Shown: in pieces, positions 17,239 through 27,061 of the stretch
How the letters are laid out: each line of letters begins with the position of its first letter
Numbering within the stretch: position 1 is the stretch's first letter
Source: Candidatus Latescibacterota bacterium
Lineage (GTDB): Bacteria > Latescibacterota > UBA2968 > UBA8231
Direction of reading: 5' to 3'
DNA length: 29,684 nt
Assembly: GCA_022825185.1 (NCBI GenBank)
Contig: JAJDYK010000095.1
Location: forward strand, 1 to 29,684
Notes under the pieces: model-generated
What the model was told of the DNA's origin: nothing
Database searches by the model: none
Seen by the model: only the letters and a program-made list of their open reading frames with translations
Made by a program: the position numbers and the translations under genes

Positions 17239-19179
17239 ATGCCTTCACTGCCACCCCAGCCACCCGCCTTTTCCCTCCGCGCCGTCCTCACGGGTTTGCT
17301 CCTCGTAGGGGCGATCAGCGTGCTAAGCCCTTGGGGCATCCTCATCGTCAAGGGATCGCAGATCACCAGCAACGCCATCCCCCTAATAGCCGTCCTCTTC
17401 CTCTTTCTGCTGACAGCCGCGGCCCTACCTCTGCTCAAGATGCTGGGCCGCGCGTGGGCCTTTTCGCGTGCTGAACTCATCGCCGTGTACGCCATGATGT
17501 TGGTCGGCTCAGTCGTGGTCACCACCGGATTCACCGGCAGTTTCCTGTCGGTCATCACCGGAGCCGCGTACTACGCCACGCCGGAAAATGCCTGGCAGGA
17601 ACTATTCGTCGAATACATCCACCCTTGGCTAGCGCCCAGCGATACCGAGGCCGTGCGCCTGTTCTACGAAGGGCTGCCCCAAGGCAGCGCCATACCCTGG
17701 GCCGCTTGGAGCCGCCCGCTAGCCGCTTGGATCTGCTTTATCTTCACCTTCTACTGGGTCCTCTTTTGCCTCGGCGTGCTGCTGCGAGGCCAGTGGGTCG
17801 CCAACGAGCGGCTCGTCTTCCCCCTCACTCGCCTGCCGCTGACCATGCTCGAAGACGCGGACTCCGAGTCCCTTTTCGGCCGCCTGTTTAAAAACCGCCT
17901 GCTATGGCTGGGCTTTGCCGTGCCGCTCCTGATCCATTCGTGGAACTCGCTCAACTACTACCACGACGCCTTCCAGCCCATCGCCCTCAATGGCAGCCTG
18001 TCCCTGCTCCAAGGCAGCGTCGGCCTGCCCTGGCGGATCAACCTGCCGATCTTGGGCTTAGCCTACCTAATGGCGCTCAGCGTCTCCTTTAGCATCTGGT
18101 TCTTCTTTTTGTTCTACACCTTAGAAAAAATTGTCTTCGCCCGCATCGGCCTCGTAATCGGCGGGGGCGATATCTGGACCTCGGGCGGCGGCTCGGTCCC
18201 CGTCTCTCATCAGCAGGCCGGTGGCCTCTTGGTGCTGGCCCTCTTCGTGATGTGGACCGCCCGCGCCCATCTGCGCCGCCTGTGGAGCCAAGCCCTAAAG
18301 GGCGAGCCAGCCCCCGGCGAACTCATGGCCCCGCGCACGGCCTTTGGCGGTCTAGCAGTCGGCGTGGCGCTCATGGTCGCATGGCTGACCCTCACCGGCC
18401 TCTCCCTGTACGCCGCCGTACTGCTGGTGGTAGGGGCGCTCATCGTCTTTATCGGCCTGTCGCGCATCGTCTGCGAGGCCGGCATCCCCGGCTGCCAGAC
18501 GCCGATGGCCCCGCAGGCATTTATCACCCGAGGCATTGGCCCCGAGACCCTCGGCCTCGGCAACATGACCGGCTTGGGCCTGAGCACGGTGTGGATGGGC
18601 GAGACCGCGGCCAACATGATGAACGCGGTCATGCACAGCCTCAAGCTCACCTCCGGCGACTCGCCCGCACCGCGCTGGCTGCCCTGGGCCTTGTTTGCCG
18701 CCATCGCCGTAGGGCTGATCGGCTCAATCTGGTTTACCATGACCCTCGCCTATACCTACGGCGGCATCAACCTGCACGGCTGGTACTTTAGCGGCGCGCC
18801 GCGCTGGCCCTTTACCTATATGGCCTCGGTGTACAACGCGCCCGAGCCGTCGTTTGCCCCGCGCCTCGCCTTCACCGCCAGCGGGAGCTTCGTCATGGCA
18901 GCCTTGCTTTTTTTGCGCCACCGCTTCGCCTGGTGGCCGCTGCATCCTTTGGGTTTCCCCATCGCCTCCACCTTCACCATTGTTTACTATGGCTGGTTGT
19001 CCATCTTTCTAGCCTGGCTGCTCAAGGCGACTATCCTGCGCTACGGCGGGGTGCGCACCTATCGCGCCCTGATGCCGTTCTTTTTGGGCCTAATCCTCGG
19101 CGACTTCACCACGGCCTGCCTATGGCTCTTCATCGACGGGGCCTACGGCGTCGAGGGCAACATGATCTTCAATTTTTGA
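17239..19179 (+). CDS. Polytopic membrane protein of the DUF6785/DUF6784 type
   Basis: A 646-residue inner-membrane protein with about 14 hydrophobic segments. The frame is open far upstream, but those codons lie inside the opposite-strand SBP gene, so ATG 17239 (MPSLPPQPPAFSLRAVLTG) is chosen. It is the first Met before the first membrane span and lies just outside the SBP gene. Recognisable stretches are SVLSPWGILIVKGSQIT at the N-terminus, GQWVANERLVFPLTRLP after the fourth span, GGGDIWTSGGGS in the middle, and SRIVCEAGIPG and HPLGFPIAS near the C-terminus. These match my recollection of DUF6785/DUF6784 proteins of Latescibacteria, Poribacteria and Planctomycetes, which look distantly OPT-transporter-like. 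A transport role, perhaps for a sugar or oligopeptide, is inference. It is followed 83 bp later by rhaM. Confidence 0.75.
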   Translation: MPSLPPQPPAFSLRAVLTGLLLVGAISVLSPWGILIVKGSQITSNAIPLIAVLFLFLLTAAALPLLKMLGRAWAFSRAELIAVYAMMLVGSVVVTTGFTGSFLSVITGAAYYATPENAWQELFVEYIHPWLAPSDTEAVRLFYEGLPQGSAIPWAAWSRPLAAWICFIFTFYWVLFCLGVLLRGQWVANERLVFPLTRLPLTMLEDADSESLFGRLFKNRLLWLGFAVPLLIHSWNSLNYYHDAFQPIALNGSLSLLQGSVGLPWRINLPILGLAYLMALSVSFSIWFFFLFYTLEKIVFARIGLVIGGGDIWTSGGGSVPVSHQQAGGLLVLALFVMWTARAHLRRLWSQALKGEPAPGELMAPRTAFGGLAVGVALMVAWLTLTGLSLYAAVLLVVGALIVFIGLSRIVCEAGIPGCQTPMAPQAFITRGIGPETLGLGNMTGLGLSTVWMGETAANMMNAVMHSLKLTSGDSPAPRWLPWALFAAIAVGLIGSIWFTMTLAYTYGGINLHGWYFSGAPRWPFTYMASVYNAPEPSFAPRLAFTASGSFVMAALLFLRHRFAWWPLHPLGFPIASTFTIVYYGWLSIFLAWLLKATILRYGGVRTYRALMPFFLGLILGDFTTACLWLFIDGAYGVEGNMIFNF

Positions 19180-19262
19180 TTTGGCCCCGTAATATACGCT
19201 TAATTTGACTCAGCAAGCGAAATACCAGACACTTGGCACAGATTTAAGCCAAAGGAGACCCC

Positions 19263-19577
19263 ATGATCCGCAAAGCCTTTGTCATGCAAGTCAATCCCGA
19301 CCAACACGCCGAGTACGAAAAGCGCCACAACCCCATCTGGCCCGAGTTGGAGCAAACCCTCAAAGACCACGGCGTCCACAACTACTCCATCTTCCTCGAC
19401 GCCGACACCCACCAGCTTTTTGCCTACGTAGAAATTGAGGACGAGGAGCGCTGGAATAGCATCGCCGCGACGCCGGATTGCCGCCGGTGGTGGACCTACA
19501 TGAAGGACATCATGGCCTCCAACCCGGACGACAGCCCTCGCGCCAAAGACCTGCGCGAGGTCTTCCACATCGACTAG
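19263..19577 (+). CDS. rhaM: L-rhamnose mutarotase
   Basis: A 104-residue protein, the full length of the family. It interconverts alpha and beta anomers of L-rhamnose in the cytoplasm, feeding rhamnose isomerase. It begins [15 protein letters not shown] and contains [14 protein letters not shown] [31 protein letters not shown] and RRWWTYM...NPDDSP, closely matching the Escherichia coli RhaM sequence as I remember it. The N-terminal His of RHNPIWPE and the WW pair are family signature residues. An excellent AGGAG (19253-19257) precedes the ATG. No other rhamnose gene is present; the upstream membrane protein could be the uptake partner, which is inference. Confidence 0.93.
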   Translation: MIRKAFVMQVNPDQHAEYEKRHNPIWPELEQTLKDHGVHNYSIFLDADTHQLFAYVEIEDEERWNSIAATPDCRRWWTYMKDIMASNPDDSPRAKDLREVFHID

Positions 19578-19580
19578 GTA

Positions 19581-19603
19581 GGGGGCGGTTTGCAACCGCT
19601 CCC
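19581..19603 (+). terminator. GC-rich hairpin after rhaM
   Basis: GGGGGCGGTT (19581-19590) pairs with 19594-19603 over 10 bp with one G-U pair and a three-base loop, starting three bases after the rhaM stop. No T run follows, so it may be a factor-independent terminator of weak type or a REP-like palindrome. It separates rhaM from trkA. Confidence 0.5.
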
Positions 19604-19630
19604 CACAACGCAGAATTTGCCTAAAAAATC

Positions 19631-20974
19631 ATGCACATTTTGGTCATAGGTGCCAGCGCTATCGGCTTCCAGTTGAGCAAGCAACTGAGCCAAGACGGGC
19701 ACGACATTACCCAGATCGACACCGATCCCAGCCGCGTCAAGCGCGTCAGCGAACAGCTCGACATCATCGTCGCCGAGGGCAATGGCACCAGTTTGCAGGA
19801 CTTGCGCGGGCTCGGCATCGAGCAGGTGGATCTCGTCGCCGCCATGACCACCAACGACGAGGTCAACCTGCTCGCCTGTAGAATGGCCAAGAAGCTAGGC
19901 GTCCAATCGGCCATCGCCCGCATCCGCAATCCCGAATTCGCCGCGCCCGACTTTATCTTCAGTCCTCAAGAACTCGGCGTCGATCAGTTCATCCACCCCG
20001 AGAAGGAAACCGCCGACGCCATCGTCCGCCTCATCCGCCAATCCAGCGCCACCGATCTAGTCGAATTTGCCGAGGGCAAGCTCGTCCTGCTCGGCATGCG
20101 CCTCGACCACCAGTCTTCTCTGCTCCACGCTCCTCTGACCGAATTGGGGCAGCAGCTCGCCGACATCCCCATGCGCATCGTCGCCATCCAGCGCAAGCAG
20201 CAGACCTTGATCCCTAGGGGCAACACCACGCTGCTGCCGGAGGACCGGATTTTCGTCATCAGCGATCCCGACTTCATTCCCTCCGTAGTCAGCTTGACTG
20301 GCCTCGCCGACCATCGCATCAACGACATAGCGATCTTGGGCGGTGGCCTCATCGGCCAATTCGTCGCCCAAGAGCTTTCCTCAGAGATGCACGTCAGGCT
20401 CATCGAAAGCCGCACCGACCGGTCCCGGCAAATCGCCGACCAACTCGCCAACGTGCTGGTCATCCAAGGCGACGGCACGGACTACGACCTGTTGGCCGTT
20501 GAAGGTCTCGCCGACATGGACGCCTTTATCGCCGTTACTGGCAACGACGAGGTCAACATCATCTCGACGCTAGTAGCCAAGCACCTCGAAGTGCCGCGCG
20601 CCATCGCCTTGGTCAACAACGTCGATTACATGCCCATCACCCCGGCCATCGGCCTAGATTCGGTATTGAGTAAACAGCTCCTGACCGTCAACGCCGTCCA
20701 GCGCTATGTGCGGCACCAGCGCATCGCCTCCATCGCCAGCCTGCCCGGCCTCGACGTGGAAGCCGTCGAGTACATCGCCCACGACCGCAGCAAAATCACC
20801 CAAAAATCCCTGATCTCCATCCGCCTGCCGAGGGACTCGATCATCGGAGCTGTCGTCCATGGCGATCACGTGATCATCCCGCGCGGAGACACGCGCATCC
20901 AGCCCGGCGATAAAGCCGTGGTATTCGCCCGGCACTACGTCCACGAGGAAGTGAGAAAGATCTTCGGGGGGTAG
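19631..20974 (+). CDS. trkA: Trk potassium uptake regulatory subunit TrkA
   Basis: A 447-residue peripheral membrane protein, typical TrkA length, with two RCK-N/RCK-C units. The first Rossmann start is MHILVIGASAIGFQLSKQL; the second, at ~residue 230, is IAILGGGLIGQFVAQEL. Each is followed by the acidic strand end and a GDGT/GNGT loop (VAEGNGTSLQDL; VIQGDGTDYDLL) and by the NDEVN segment after AMTT/AVTG. RCK-C domains lie around residues 140-215 and 370-445 (PRGDTRIQPGDKAVVF). It binds NAD(H)/nucleotides and gates the TrkH channel encoded immediately downstream. The glycine motif of the first unit is GASAIG rather than the common GAGQVG, a mild variation. No clear ribosome site precedes ATG 19631. 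Confidence 0.95.
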   Translation: MHILVIGASAIGFQLSKQLSQDGHDITQIDTDPSRVKRVSEQLDIIVAEGNGTSLQDLRGLGIEQVDLVAAMTTNDEVNLLACRMAKKLGVQSAIARIRNPEFAAPDFIFSPQELGVDQFIHPEKETADAIVRLIRQSSATDLVEFAEGKLVLLGMRLDHQSSLLHAPLTELGQQLADIPMRIVAIQRKQQTLIPRGNTTLLPEDRIFVISDPDFIPSVVSLTGLADHRINDIAILGGGLIGQFVAQELSSEMHVRLIESRTDRSRQIADQLANVLVIQGDGTDYDLLAVEGLADMDAFIAVTGNDEVNIISTLVAKHLEVPRAIALVNNVDYMPITPAIGLDSVLSKQLLTVNAVQRYVRHQRIASIASLPGLDVEAVEYIAHDRSKITQKSLISIRLPRDSIIGAVVHGDHVIIPRGDTRIQPGDKAVVFARHYVHEEVRKIFGG

Positions 20975-20980
20975 GAACGC

Positions 20981-22429
20981 ATGCGCGCCGCAGTTGTATT
21001 TCGGGTACTAGGCGTCCTGTTGACGCTGTTTAGCGTCAGTATGTTAGTGCCCGCTGGCGTATCCCTCCTCTACCGCGACGGCACGGCAAATGCCTTTCTG
21101 TTGGCCTTTGCCATTACGCTCGTCACCGGGCTTGCGTGCTGGTTGCCTACGCGCAAGCAGCGCACCGAGTTGCGGATCAGGGACGGCTTTTTGATAACGG
21201 TCTTGTTCTGGGCCGTCTTGGGCTTTTACGGCTCCTTCCCGCTGATGCTGTCCGACCAGCCTGAACTAAGCATTACTGACGCCGTATTCGAATCCCTCTC
21301 TGGCTTGACCACGACCGGTGCCACGGTCATCCAAGGCCTAGACGACCTGCCCCGCTCCATCTTGTTGTACCGCCAGCAGCTCCAGTGGTTGGGCGGCATG
21401 GGCATCATCGTCCTCGCCATCGCCGTATTGCCCATGCTCGGCATCGGCGGGATGCAGCTTTTTCGCGCCGAGATCACCGGCCCCATTAAGGATTCAAAGC
21501 TGACGCCGAGGATCACCCAGACCGCCAAAGCCCTTTGGTTCATCTACTTGAGTTTAACCGTGGCCTGTGCCCTCGCCTATTGGCTGGCCGGCATGGAACC
21601 GTTCGACGCCATTGCCCACAGCTTTTCAACGGTTGCCATCGGCGGTTTTTCCACCCACGACGCTAGCATCGGCTTTTTCAACAGTCCGGCCATCGAGCTA
21701 GTCGCCGTCTTTTTCATTGTGCTGTCGGGCATAAACTTCACGCTGCACTTCTACTCCTTTCGCCAGCGGTCCCTGCATCCATATCGCATCGACCCAGAAT
21801 GCCGCACGTATCTGGCTATTTTGCTAACCACCATTCTGATTGCTTGGCTGATCCTCTATACACATAACGAGCACGACGCCGTCGCGTCTCTGCGCTACGG
21901 CCTCTTCGCCACTGTGTCTATTGTCACCACCACGGGATTTAGCATTGCGGACCATTCGGTCTGGCCCAGCGTGCTGCCGTTTCTGTTATTCCTCGGTTCG
22001 TTTACCGGTGGCTGCGCCGGCTCAACAGCAGGGGGCATAAAAGTGATGCGTCTGCTGCTCATTCTAAAGCAGGGCAGCCGAGAGATCATGCGCCTGATCC
22101 ATCCCAACGCCGTCCTCCCCATCAAGGTAGGTCAACGGGCTGTTTCCGATCGGGTTATGGAAGCGGTGTGGGGGTTTTTCTCAGTGTACGTGCTGACGTT
22201 CACGCTTATGTTCCTCGCCGTGCTCGCCACCGACTTAGATCTGACTACGTCCTTTTCCGCGGTAGCCGCCTGCATCAACAACTTAGGACCGGGCCTAGGG
22301 GAAGTCGTCCACCACTACGGCGACATCAATTCGGTCGCCAAGTGGATCCTCTGCTTTGCTATGCTGATTGGGAGACTGGAAGTTTTTACGCTCTTGGTGC
22401 TGTTCAGTCCGGCATTTTGGCGCAAGTAA
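20981..22429 (+). CDS. trkH: Trk potassium transporter channel subunit TrkH
   Basis: A 482-residue integral membrane protein of the TrkH/KtrB superfamily that forms the potassium pore. All four pore-loop filter regions are visible: [10 protein letters not shown] (~residue 105), [13 protein letters not shown] (~215), [10 protein letters not shown] (~315) and NNLGPGLG (~435). [18 protein letters not shown] and [15 protein letters not shown] are also family landmarks. It starts seven bases after the trkA stop, with TAGGAA overlapping that stop as ribosome site, so the pair is co-translated. Its 3' end overlaps the convergent SoxG-like gene by 26 bp. Confidence 0.96.
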   Translation: MRAAVVFRVLGVLLTLFSVSMLVPAGVSLLYRDGTANAFLLAFAITLVTGLACWLPTRKQRTELRIRDGFLITVLFWAVLGFYGSFPLMLSDQPELSITDAVFESLSGLTTTGATVIQGLDDLPRSILLYRQQLQWLGGMGIIVLAIAVLPMLGIGGMQLFRAEITGPIKDSKLTPRITQTAKALWFIYLSLTVACALAYWLAGMEPFDAIAHSFSTVAIGGFSTHDASIGFFNSPAIELVAVFFIVLSGINFTLHFYSFRQRSLHPYRIDPECRTYLAILLTTILIAWLILYTHNEHDAVASLRYGLFATVSIVTTTGFSIADHSVWPSVLPFLLFLGSFTGGCAGSTAGGIKVMRLLLILKQGSREIMRLIHPNAVLPIKVGQRAVSDRVMEAVWGFFSVYVLTFTLMFLAVLATDLDLTTSFSAVAACINNLGPGLGEVVHHYGDINSVAKWILCFAMLIGRLEVFTLLVLFSPAFWRK

Positions 22430-22976
22430 TATCCGCGGCAATAGCGGCGAGCGCTTCCCACAAATAGGCCGCCAAGCTGTAATCGACCCACAGGCGGTAC
22501 GCGCGCTGCCCATCCTCGCCGCGCGGCAGCATCCCACAAGCCGCCCCAGCCACTTGCGTGTACACCATCCGCCCTGCTGGCTCACGAGCCAAATCCACCG
22601 CGCAAGCCTGCGCCAAAATGCCCTCGGCATCATCCCCTTGCACCACCAAGGTCACCGACTGCTGCTCCACCCGATAGACCCCGGCCTCCGCAGCTTCCAA
22701 TGCCGCATTCAGACGCGCCCACAACTCGTCTTCGGGCCGACACTCCAAGATCAGTTCACCCGCGCCCACCCGCGCCAAAACCCCATCCGCTCCTACGGGC
22801 CGCGTGTCGTAGATCCGCTCCGGCAATGCGAGCGCGTGCTGCTCGGCCCACTCGACCAAGCGCGGACCTTTGGCCCCGATCTTGACCATATCAACCGGAT
22901 GGTGCAAAGCGGCCTGCACCAGGGCGGGTGCGTCAGCGACGAGATGGGCGATGGGGCTTTTGCGCGTCGTGGTCAT
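22404..22976 (-). CDS. Sarcosine oxidase gamma subunit-like protein (SoxG family)
   Basis: A 190-residue cytoplasmic protein. The C-terminal half has the pattern of the SoxG/GcvT-type fold: QSVTLVVQGDDAEGILAQACAVDL, then VYTQVAGAACGML, then YRLWVDYSLAAYLWEAL, where family members have a similar DL...Q(T)RL...V-RSFA-YLW run. In known heterotetrameric sarcosine oxidases SoxG accompanies SoxB, SoxD and SoxA. None of these is in the window, so this is an orphan or the family call is only fold-level. It begins five bases after the toxin stop and may be co-transcribed with the toxin-antitoxin pair. The 3' end is antisense to the last 26 bp of trkH. The ribosome site is weak. Confidence 0.6.
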   Translation of the reverse strand: MTTTRKSPIAHLVADAPALVQAALHHPVDMVKIGAKGPRLVEWAEQHALALPERIYDTRPVGADGVLARVGAGELILECRPEDELWARLNAALEAAEAGVYRVEQQSVTLVVQGDDAEGILAQACAVDLAREPAGRMVYTQVAGAACGMLPRGEDGQRAYRLWVDYSLAAYLWEALAAIAADITCAKMPD

Positions 22977-22981
22977 AGTTC

Positions 22982-23251
22982 TTATAGCCGATTGAGCAAT
23001 TGGTCATACTCGGCATGAGGACCAATCCAGAACCAGTAGATCGCAGCGTCTCCCCGCAAGCCTAACGCACGCCAACCGATCCCAATTCGCACTGCATAGA
23101 TCGGGTCGGTCGTCAGCACCTGCTTAAATTGCAGACTTGGATGATTGTGGTTCTGCTTCCAAAGACGATAGTTCTTGCGCGCTTTCTCTTTGACGCTATC
23201 GGGCAATCGACCAAAACAGGCCAGAAAATCGTCGGTCAGATACGAATCCAT
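22982..23251 (-). CDS. RelE/ParE-superfamily type II toxin
   Basis: An 89-residue protein with the compact ParE/RelE toxin layout: N-terminal helix pair (LPDSVKEKARKNYRLWKQN), then SLQFKQV, IYAVRIGIGWRALGLRGD and a closing IYWFWIGPHAEYDQLL. That final block is characteristic of a common chromosomal RelE-like family whose partner is encoded just upstream. It starts three bases after the antitoxin stop. Members typically cleave mRNA or poison gyrase; which applies here cannot be seen. Confidence 0.82.
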   Translation of the reverse strand: MDSYLTDDFLACFGRLPDSVKEKARKNYRLWKQNHNHPSLQFKQVLTTDPIYAVRIGIGWRALGLRGDAAIYWFWIGPHAEYDQLLNRL

Positions 23252-23254
23252 CGC

Positions 23255-23473
23255 TCAGAGTTCATCGAATCCCATTTTATGGATCCGCCCGGCTTCAATG
23301 TCCGTGCGAACTTTTTGGGCTAATTGGGCGAGTTTATCCTGCGAGGCAGCGAATGAACGATCCCATCGTCGTTCATCTTCGAGTTCTTCGAGGATGATAC
23401 TCGCAATAGTATCCTGCGCTTCCGGCGGCAGTTTACTAACCTCGATGAGGACTTTTTTAAGGAGTTGAGTCAT
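23255..23473 (-). CDS. Type II antitoxin partner of the RelE/ParE-like toxin
   Basis: A 72-residue, largely helical and charged protein encoded directly upstream of the toxin. It shows LPPEAQDTIASIILEELEDE and W-D-SFAASQDKLAQLA followed by the C-terminal GRIHKMGFDEL. This matches the small antitoxins that I recall preceding this toxin family. AAGGGAG (23479-23485) lies five bases before ATG 23473. By family it neutralises the toxin by direct binding. It starts 36 bp after the hsdR stop on the same strand, so the pair may be transcribed from hsdR as well as from its own promoter; TTGACA occurs in the gap but without a suitable -10. Confidence 0.78.
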   Translation of the reverse strand: MTQLLKKVLIEVSKLPPEAQDTIASIILEELEDERRWDRSFAASQDKLAQLAQKVRTDIEAGRIHKMGFDEL

Positions 23474-23509
23474 AGTATCTCCCTTCTGTCAATGGCATGG
23501 GTATAGATT

Positions 23510-26500
23510 TCAGCCCGCCCATCCTTCGGACAGCACTTCGGCCTGCTCTAGGACGGTCTGCGTGGCATTTTCCTGCTTGTCCGGCGGGTAGCCGTGGCGT
23601 CTCAGTGTGCGCTTAACTAATCTGCGTAGATTCGCACGCACATTTTCCCGCAGCGTCCAGTCGATGGTGACGTTGTTGCGGACGGTCTCGACTAACTCGC
23701 GGGCGATGTTGCACAGGGTCTCGTCGCCCAAGACTTGGACGGCGCTGTCGTTGGTCTCCAGTGCATCGTAGAAGGCCAACTCATCTTCAGCAAGCCCTAG
23801 TTGCTCACCACGGGCGTTGGCCTCGTGCATTTCCTTGGCAAGTTCAATCAATTCCTCGATCACCTGCGCGGCCTCGATGGCCCGGTTCTGATAGCGGCGC
23901 AGAGTCTGCTCTAGCATCTCGGCGAAAGAACGCGCCTGCACCACGTTTTTGCGCCGACGGGTAGTGAGTTCGCCCTTGAGCAGCTTTTGCAACAACTCCA
24001 CGGCGAGATTCCGCTGCGGCATCCCCTTTACCTCGGCTAGAAATTCGTCTGACAGCACCGAGATGTCCGGCTTGTCTAGCCCGGCCGCCGCAAAGATGTC
24101 CATTACTCCCTCGGACGCCACGGCCTGCGAGATGATCTGGCGCACCGCGTGGTCCATTTCCTCCTTGGACCGTGCGCCGCTAGGGGCGCTCTTGGCGAGC
24201 ACGGATTGCACGGCTTGGAAGAACCCCACGTCGTCCCGGATGCGCAGCGCGTCCTCGTGTGGCACAGCCAGGGCAAAGGCTTGGGACAACTCGCGCACGG
24301 CCTGCACACAGCGGTCTTTCCCGTCTTCTTGCGCCAAGATGTGTTCCTGAGCGGCGGGGAGCAGGCCCAGCCGTTCCTGTGGTGTGCCACTGACCCACTT
24401 CGACCAGTCGAACCCATAAAACAAGCCACAGCAGACCTCGTACTTTTCCAGCATTACGGCCACGGCCTCATTCTGATTTAGGGCCGTTTGCCCTGTGCCT
24501 CCGCTCTCGGTGTACGTGGCAAGGGCGCGTCTTAGCTCTTGGGCTAGCCCCAAGTAATCCACCACGAGACCGCCGGGCTTGTCCTTGAACACGCGGTTGA
24601 CTCGGGCGATGGACTGCATCAGTCCGTGGCCGCGCATGGGCTTATCCACGTACATGGTGTGCAGGCTCGGCGCGTCAAAGCCGGTCAGCCACATGTCGCG
24701 CACTATCACTACTTGCAGTGGGTCAGTGGCGTCGCGGAACCGCTTGGCCAGAGCCTCGCGCCGGGGCTTGTTACGGATGTGCGGCTGCCATTCCACAGGA
24801 TCGGACGCCGAGCCGGTCATCACGACCTTGATAGCACCCTGCATGTCGTCCTCGCTATGCCAGTCAGGGCGCAGGCGTACCAGTTCGCGGTAAAGGTCAA
24901 TGCAGATGCGGCGGCTCATGCAGACGACCATAGCCTTGCCGTCTAGGGCTTCAAGGCGCTGCTCAAAGTGATGGACGATGTCTTGGGCAATCAGCTTCAG
25001 CCGCTCTTTAGTGCCGACAATGGCCTCCAACTGTGCCCACTTGGTCTTGATCTTCTCCTTGCGCTCTACCTCCTCGCCTTCGGTCACTTCCTCGAACTTG
25101 GGGTCGATGAGCGGACGTTCGCGTTCGTTGAGGGCCAGCTTGGCGAGCCTGCTCTCGTAGTAGATGGGCACTGTGGCTCCATCCTCGACCGAGCGCTGGA
25201 TGTCGTAGATGCTGATGTAGTCGCCGAACACGGCGCGGGTGTTGGCGTCCTGTCGCTCAATGGGGGTGCCGGTGAAGCCGACAAAGGACGCCTGCGGTAG
25301 AGCGTCGCGCAGATGCCGGGCGAAGCCGTCGATGAAGTCGTACTGGCTGCGATGGGCCTCGTCGGCGATGACCACGATGTTGGGGCGCGGGGAAAGCACG
25401 GGATGTGCGTCGCCCTTTTCTTCCGGGAAAAACTTCTGGATGGTCGTGAAGACCACGCCGCCCGATTCGACCGAGAGCTTGCTGCGCAGATCGGCCCGGC
25501 TGTCTGCCTGCACCGGCGACTGGCGCAGCAAGTCCTCGCAGCGAGAAAAGGTGCTGAAGAGCTGGTCATCCAAGTCATTGCGGTCGGTCAGCACGACGAT
25601 GGTGGGGTTGCCCATAGCTGGCTCGTGAATGACAGCCCCAGCGTAAAAAGCCATGGTCAGGCTCTTCCCCGATCCTTGGGTATGCCAGACGACGCCAATG
25701 CGCCGGTCGCCTAACTCACCGCCGGGCTTCGAGCCTGCTTCGTACCGCCCTTGCACATCCGCGGCGCGCTCATCTGCCTGCTGAAGCTCAGCGGCCCGCA
25801 GGGTCTCGCCCACGGCCACCCGCACCGCGTGGAACTGGTGGTAGCCCGCCATCTTCTTGGCGAGTACACCACCGCCGCTGTCCTCAAACGCGATGAAATC
25901 GCGCACGAGGTCGAGGAAGCGCCGCTGCTCAAATACGCCTTCAATCAGCACTTGCAGCTCCGGTAGAGAGGCTGGCGCTAGCGCTTCGCCGGCGACCGTA
26001 CGCCACGGCTTAAACCACTCCCACCCGCTGGTCAGCGTCCCGATCCTCGCCTCGACCCCGTCCGACACGACCAGCGCTTCGTTCATGGCAAACAGAGAGG
26101 GCAATTCGGTCTTGTACGTCTGAAGCTGTTGCCAAGCGGTTCGGATGGTGGCGTCTTCGTCCGCCGGGTTCTTGAGTTCGATCAGCGCCAGCGGCAGGCC
26201 GTTGACGAACAGCACAATGTCCGGGCGGCGATTATGCCGGTTTTCCGTTACCGTGAACTGGTTGACCGCCAGCCAGTCATTGGCTGCCACATCGTCAAAG
26301 TTGATAACCTGCGCTTGCGCCCCACGGATCGAACCATCGTCGGCCCGGTATTCGACCGTCACGCCGTCCACCAGCATCCGATGGAAGGTGCTATTGCGCG
26401 CTTCGAGGGTTGGGCCTACCGGGCGGGTCAGCTTACGGAAGGCGTCGTCGAGGGCATCGGTGGGTAACGAGGGATTCAGGCGGGCCAAGGCATTCCGCAG

Positions 26501-27061
26501 CCGCTGCTCCAAGATGACTTGACCGTAGTGGGTGCGCTCCGCAGTAACAGCGCCGGGGGCGATGTCCGGGCCGGGGGCAATCGTCCAGTCGAGGCTTTCG
26601 AGATAGGCGAGGGCGGCGTCTTCGACGACGGCTTCGGTGATGGTGGTCATAGGACTTTGGGTGGGAGTTCTCGGCGGATTGTCCGCCGTCGATGCAGATA
26701 CGCTTGCGACCGCCTCCGCTACACGAAGCACTGTTTTCTCCAACGTATCGTCTGAATCAGACCTGAGTACCAACTGGCCGCTGTTCAATTCTATGCCGAG
26801 GGTTCGGCATAGATCTTCGATCATCAAACGCTGTTCTTGCGACTGCTGCATACTCTCCGATTGCATATGAAGCCAACCCAAGGCATCGCCAAAATCTGTG
26901 ACCATGTAGCCGTCGTCGCGTTCTAAAACGAACACATCTACTATGTCGCCATCGGGATACATCAGCGGCGTTCGCACCCGTACCCCTTCTTGCGGAGCCG
27001 GTGAACACTCGAAACGCGGCATCACTTTGCCGATAGCAGCGCAGAGTTTATGGGAGTTCAT
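23510..27061 (-). CDS. hsdR: Type I restriction endonuclease R subunit with fused N-terminal DUF1828 domain
   Basis: A 1183-residue protein. Residues ~20-100 match DUF1828 ([31 protein letters not shown]). From Met138 (base 26650) it is a standard HsdR: PD-(D/E)xK nuclease with D281 and E295-x-K297 in IELKN; Walker A TQGSGKS at 461-467; DEAH at 567-570; TGTP at 597-600; then the second RecA lobe and helical C-terminus. HsdR cleaves and translocates DNA with HsdM and HsdS, which are not in the window. ATG 27061 has GGAGG (27071-27075) nine bases upstream. Met138 has no ribosome site, so translation as a fusion is favoured. A second copy of the HsdR 5' end lies upstream (27291-27389), showing that this gene was rearranged. 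DUF1828 function is uncharacterised. An assembly artefact is the main alternative. Confidence 0.9.
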   Translation of the reverse strand: MNSHKLCAAIGKVMPRFECSPAPQEGVRVRTPLMYPDGDIVDVFVLERDDGYMVTDFGDALGWLHMQSESMQQSQEQRLMIEDLCRTLGIELNSGQLVLRSDSDDTLEKTVLRVAEAVASVSASTADNPPRTPTQSPMTTITEAVVEDAALAYLESLDWTIAPGPDIAPGAVTAERTHYGQVILEQRLRNALARLNPSLPTDALDDAFRKLTRPVGPTLEARNSTFHRMLVDGVTVEYRADDGSIRGAQAQVINFDDVAANDWLAVNQFTVTENRHNRRPDIVLFVNGLPLALIELKNPADEDATIRTAWQQLQTYKTELPSLFAMNEALVVSDGVEARIGTLTSGWEWFKPWRTVAGEALAPASLPELQVLIEGVFEQRRFLDLVRDFIAFEDSGGGVLAKKMAGYHQFHAVRVAVGETLRAAELQQADERAADVQGRYEAGSKPGGELGDRRIGVVWHTQGSGKSLTMAFYAGAVIHEPAMGNPTIVVLTDRNDLDDQLFSTFSRCEDLLRQSPVQADSRADLRSKLSVESGGVVFTTIQKFFPEEKGDAHPVLSPRPNIVVIADEAHRSQYDFIDGFARHLRDALPQASFVGFTGTPIERQDANTRAVFGDYISIYDIQRSVEDGATVPIYYESRLAKLALNERERPLIDPKFEEVTEGEEVERKEKIKTKWAQLEAIVGTKERLKLIAQDIVHHFEQRLEALDGKAMVVCMSRRICIDLYRELVRLRPDWHSEDDMQGAIKVVMTGSASDPVEWQPHIRNKPRREALAKRFRDATDPLQVVIVRDMWLTGFDAPSLHTMYVDKPMRGHGLMQSIARVNRVFKDKPGGLVVDYLGLAQELRRALATYTESGGTGQTALNQNEAVAVMLEKYEVCCGLFYGFDWSKWVSGTPQERLGLLPAAQEHILAQEDGKDRCVQAVRELSQAFALAVPHEDALRIRDDVGFFQAVQSVLAKSAPSGARSKEEMDHAVRQIISQAVASEGVMDIFAAAGLDKPDISVLSDEFLAEVKGMPQRNLAVELLQKLLKGELTTRRRKNVVQARSFAEMLEQTLRRYQNRAIEAAQVIEELIELAKEMHEANARGEQLGLAEDELAFYDALETNDSAVQVLGDETLCNIARELVETVRNNVTIDWTLRENVRANLRRLVKRTLRRHGYPPDKQENATQTVLEQAEVLSEGWAG
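26575..26637. repeat. Direct repeat copy 1 (inside hsdR, start of the HsdR part)
   Basis: 63 bp encoding the HsdR N-terminal [17 protein letters not shown] region on the minus strand. It matches 27311-27373 at 60 of 63 positions by direct comparison. The copies are 736 bp apart and in different reading frames relative to each other. Confidence 0.9.

Noticed and set aside
23474..23509. TTGACA as a promoter for the toxin-antitoxin pair
   Set aside because: No -10 element follows at 16-18 bp and the site would start transcription inside the antitoxin gene.
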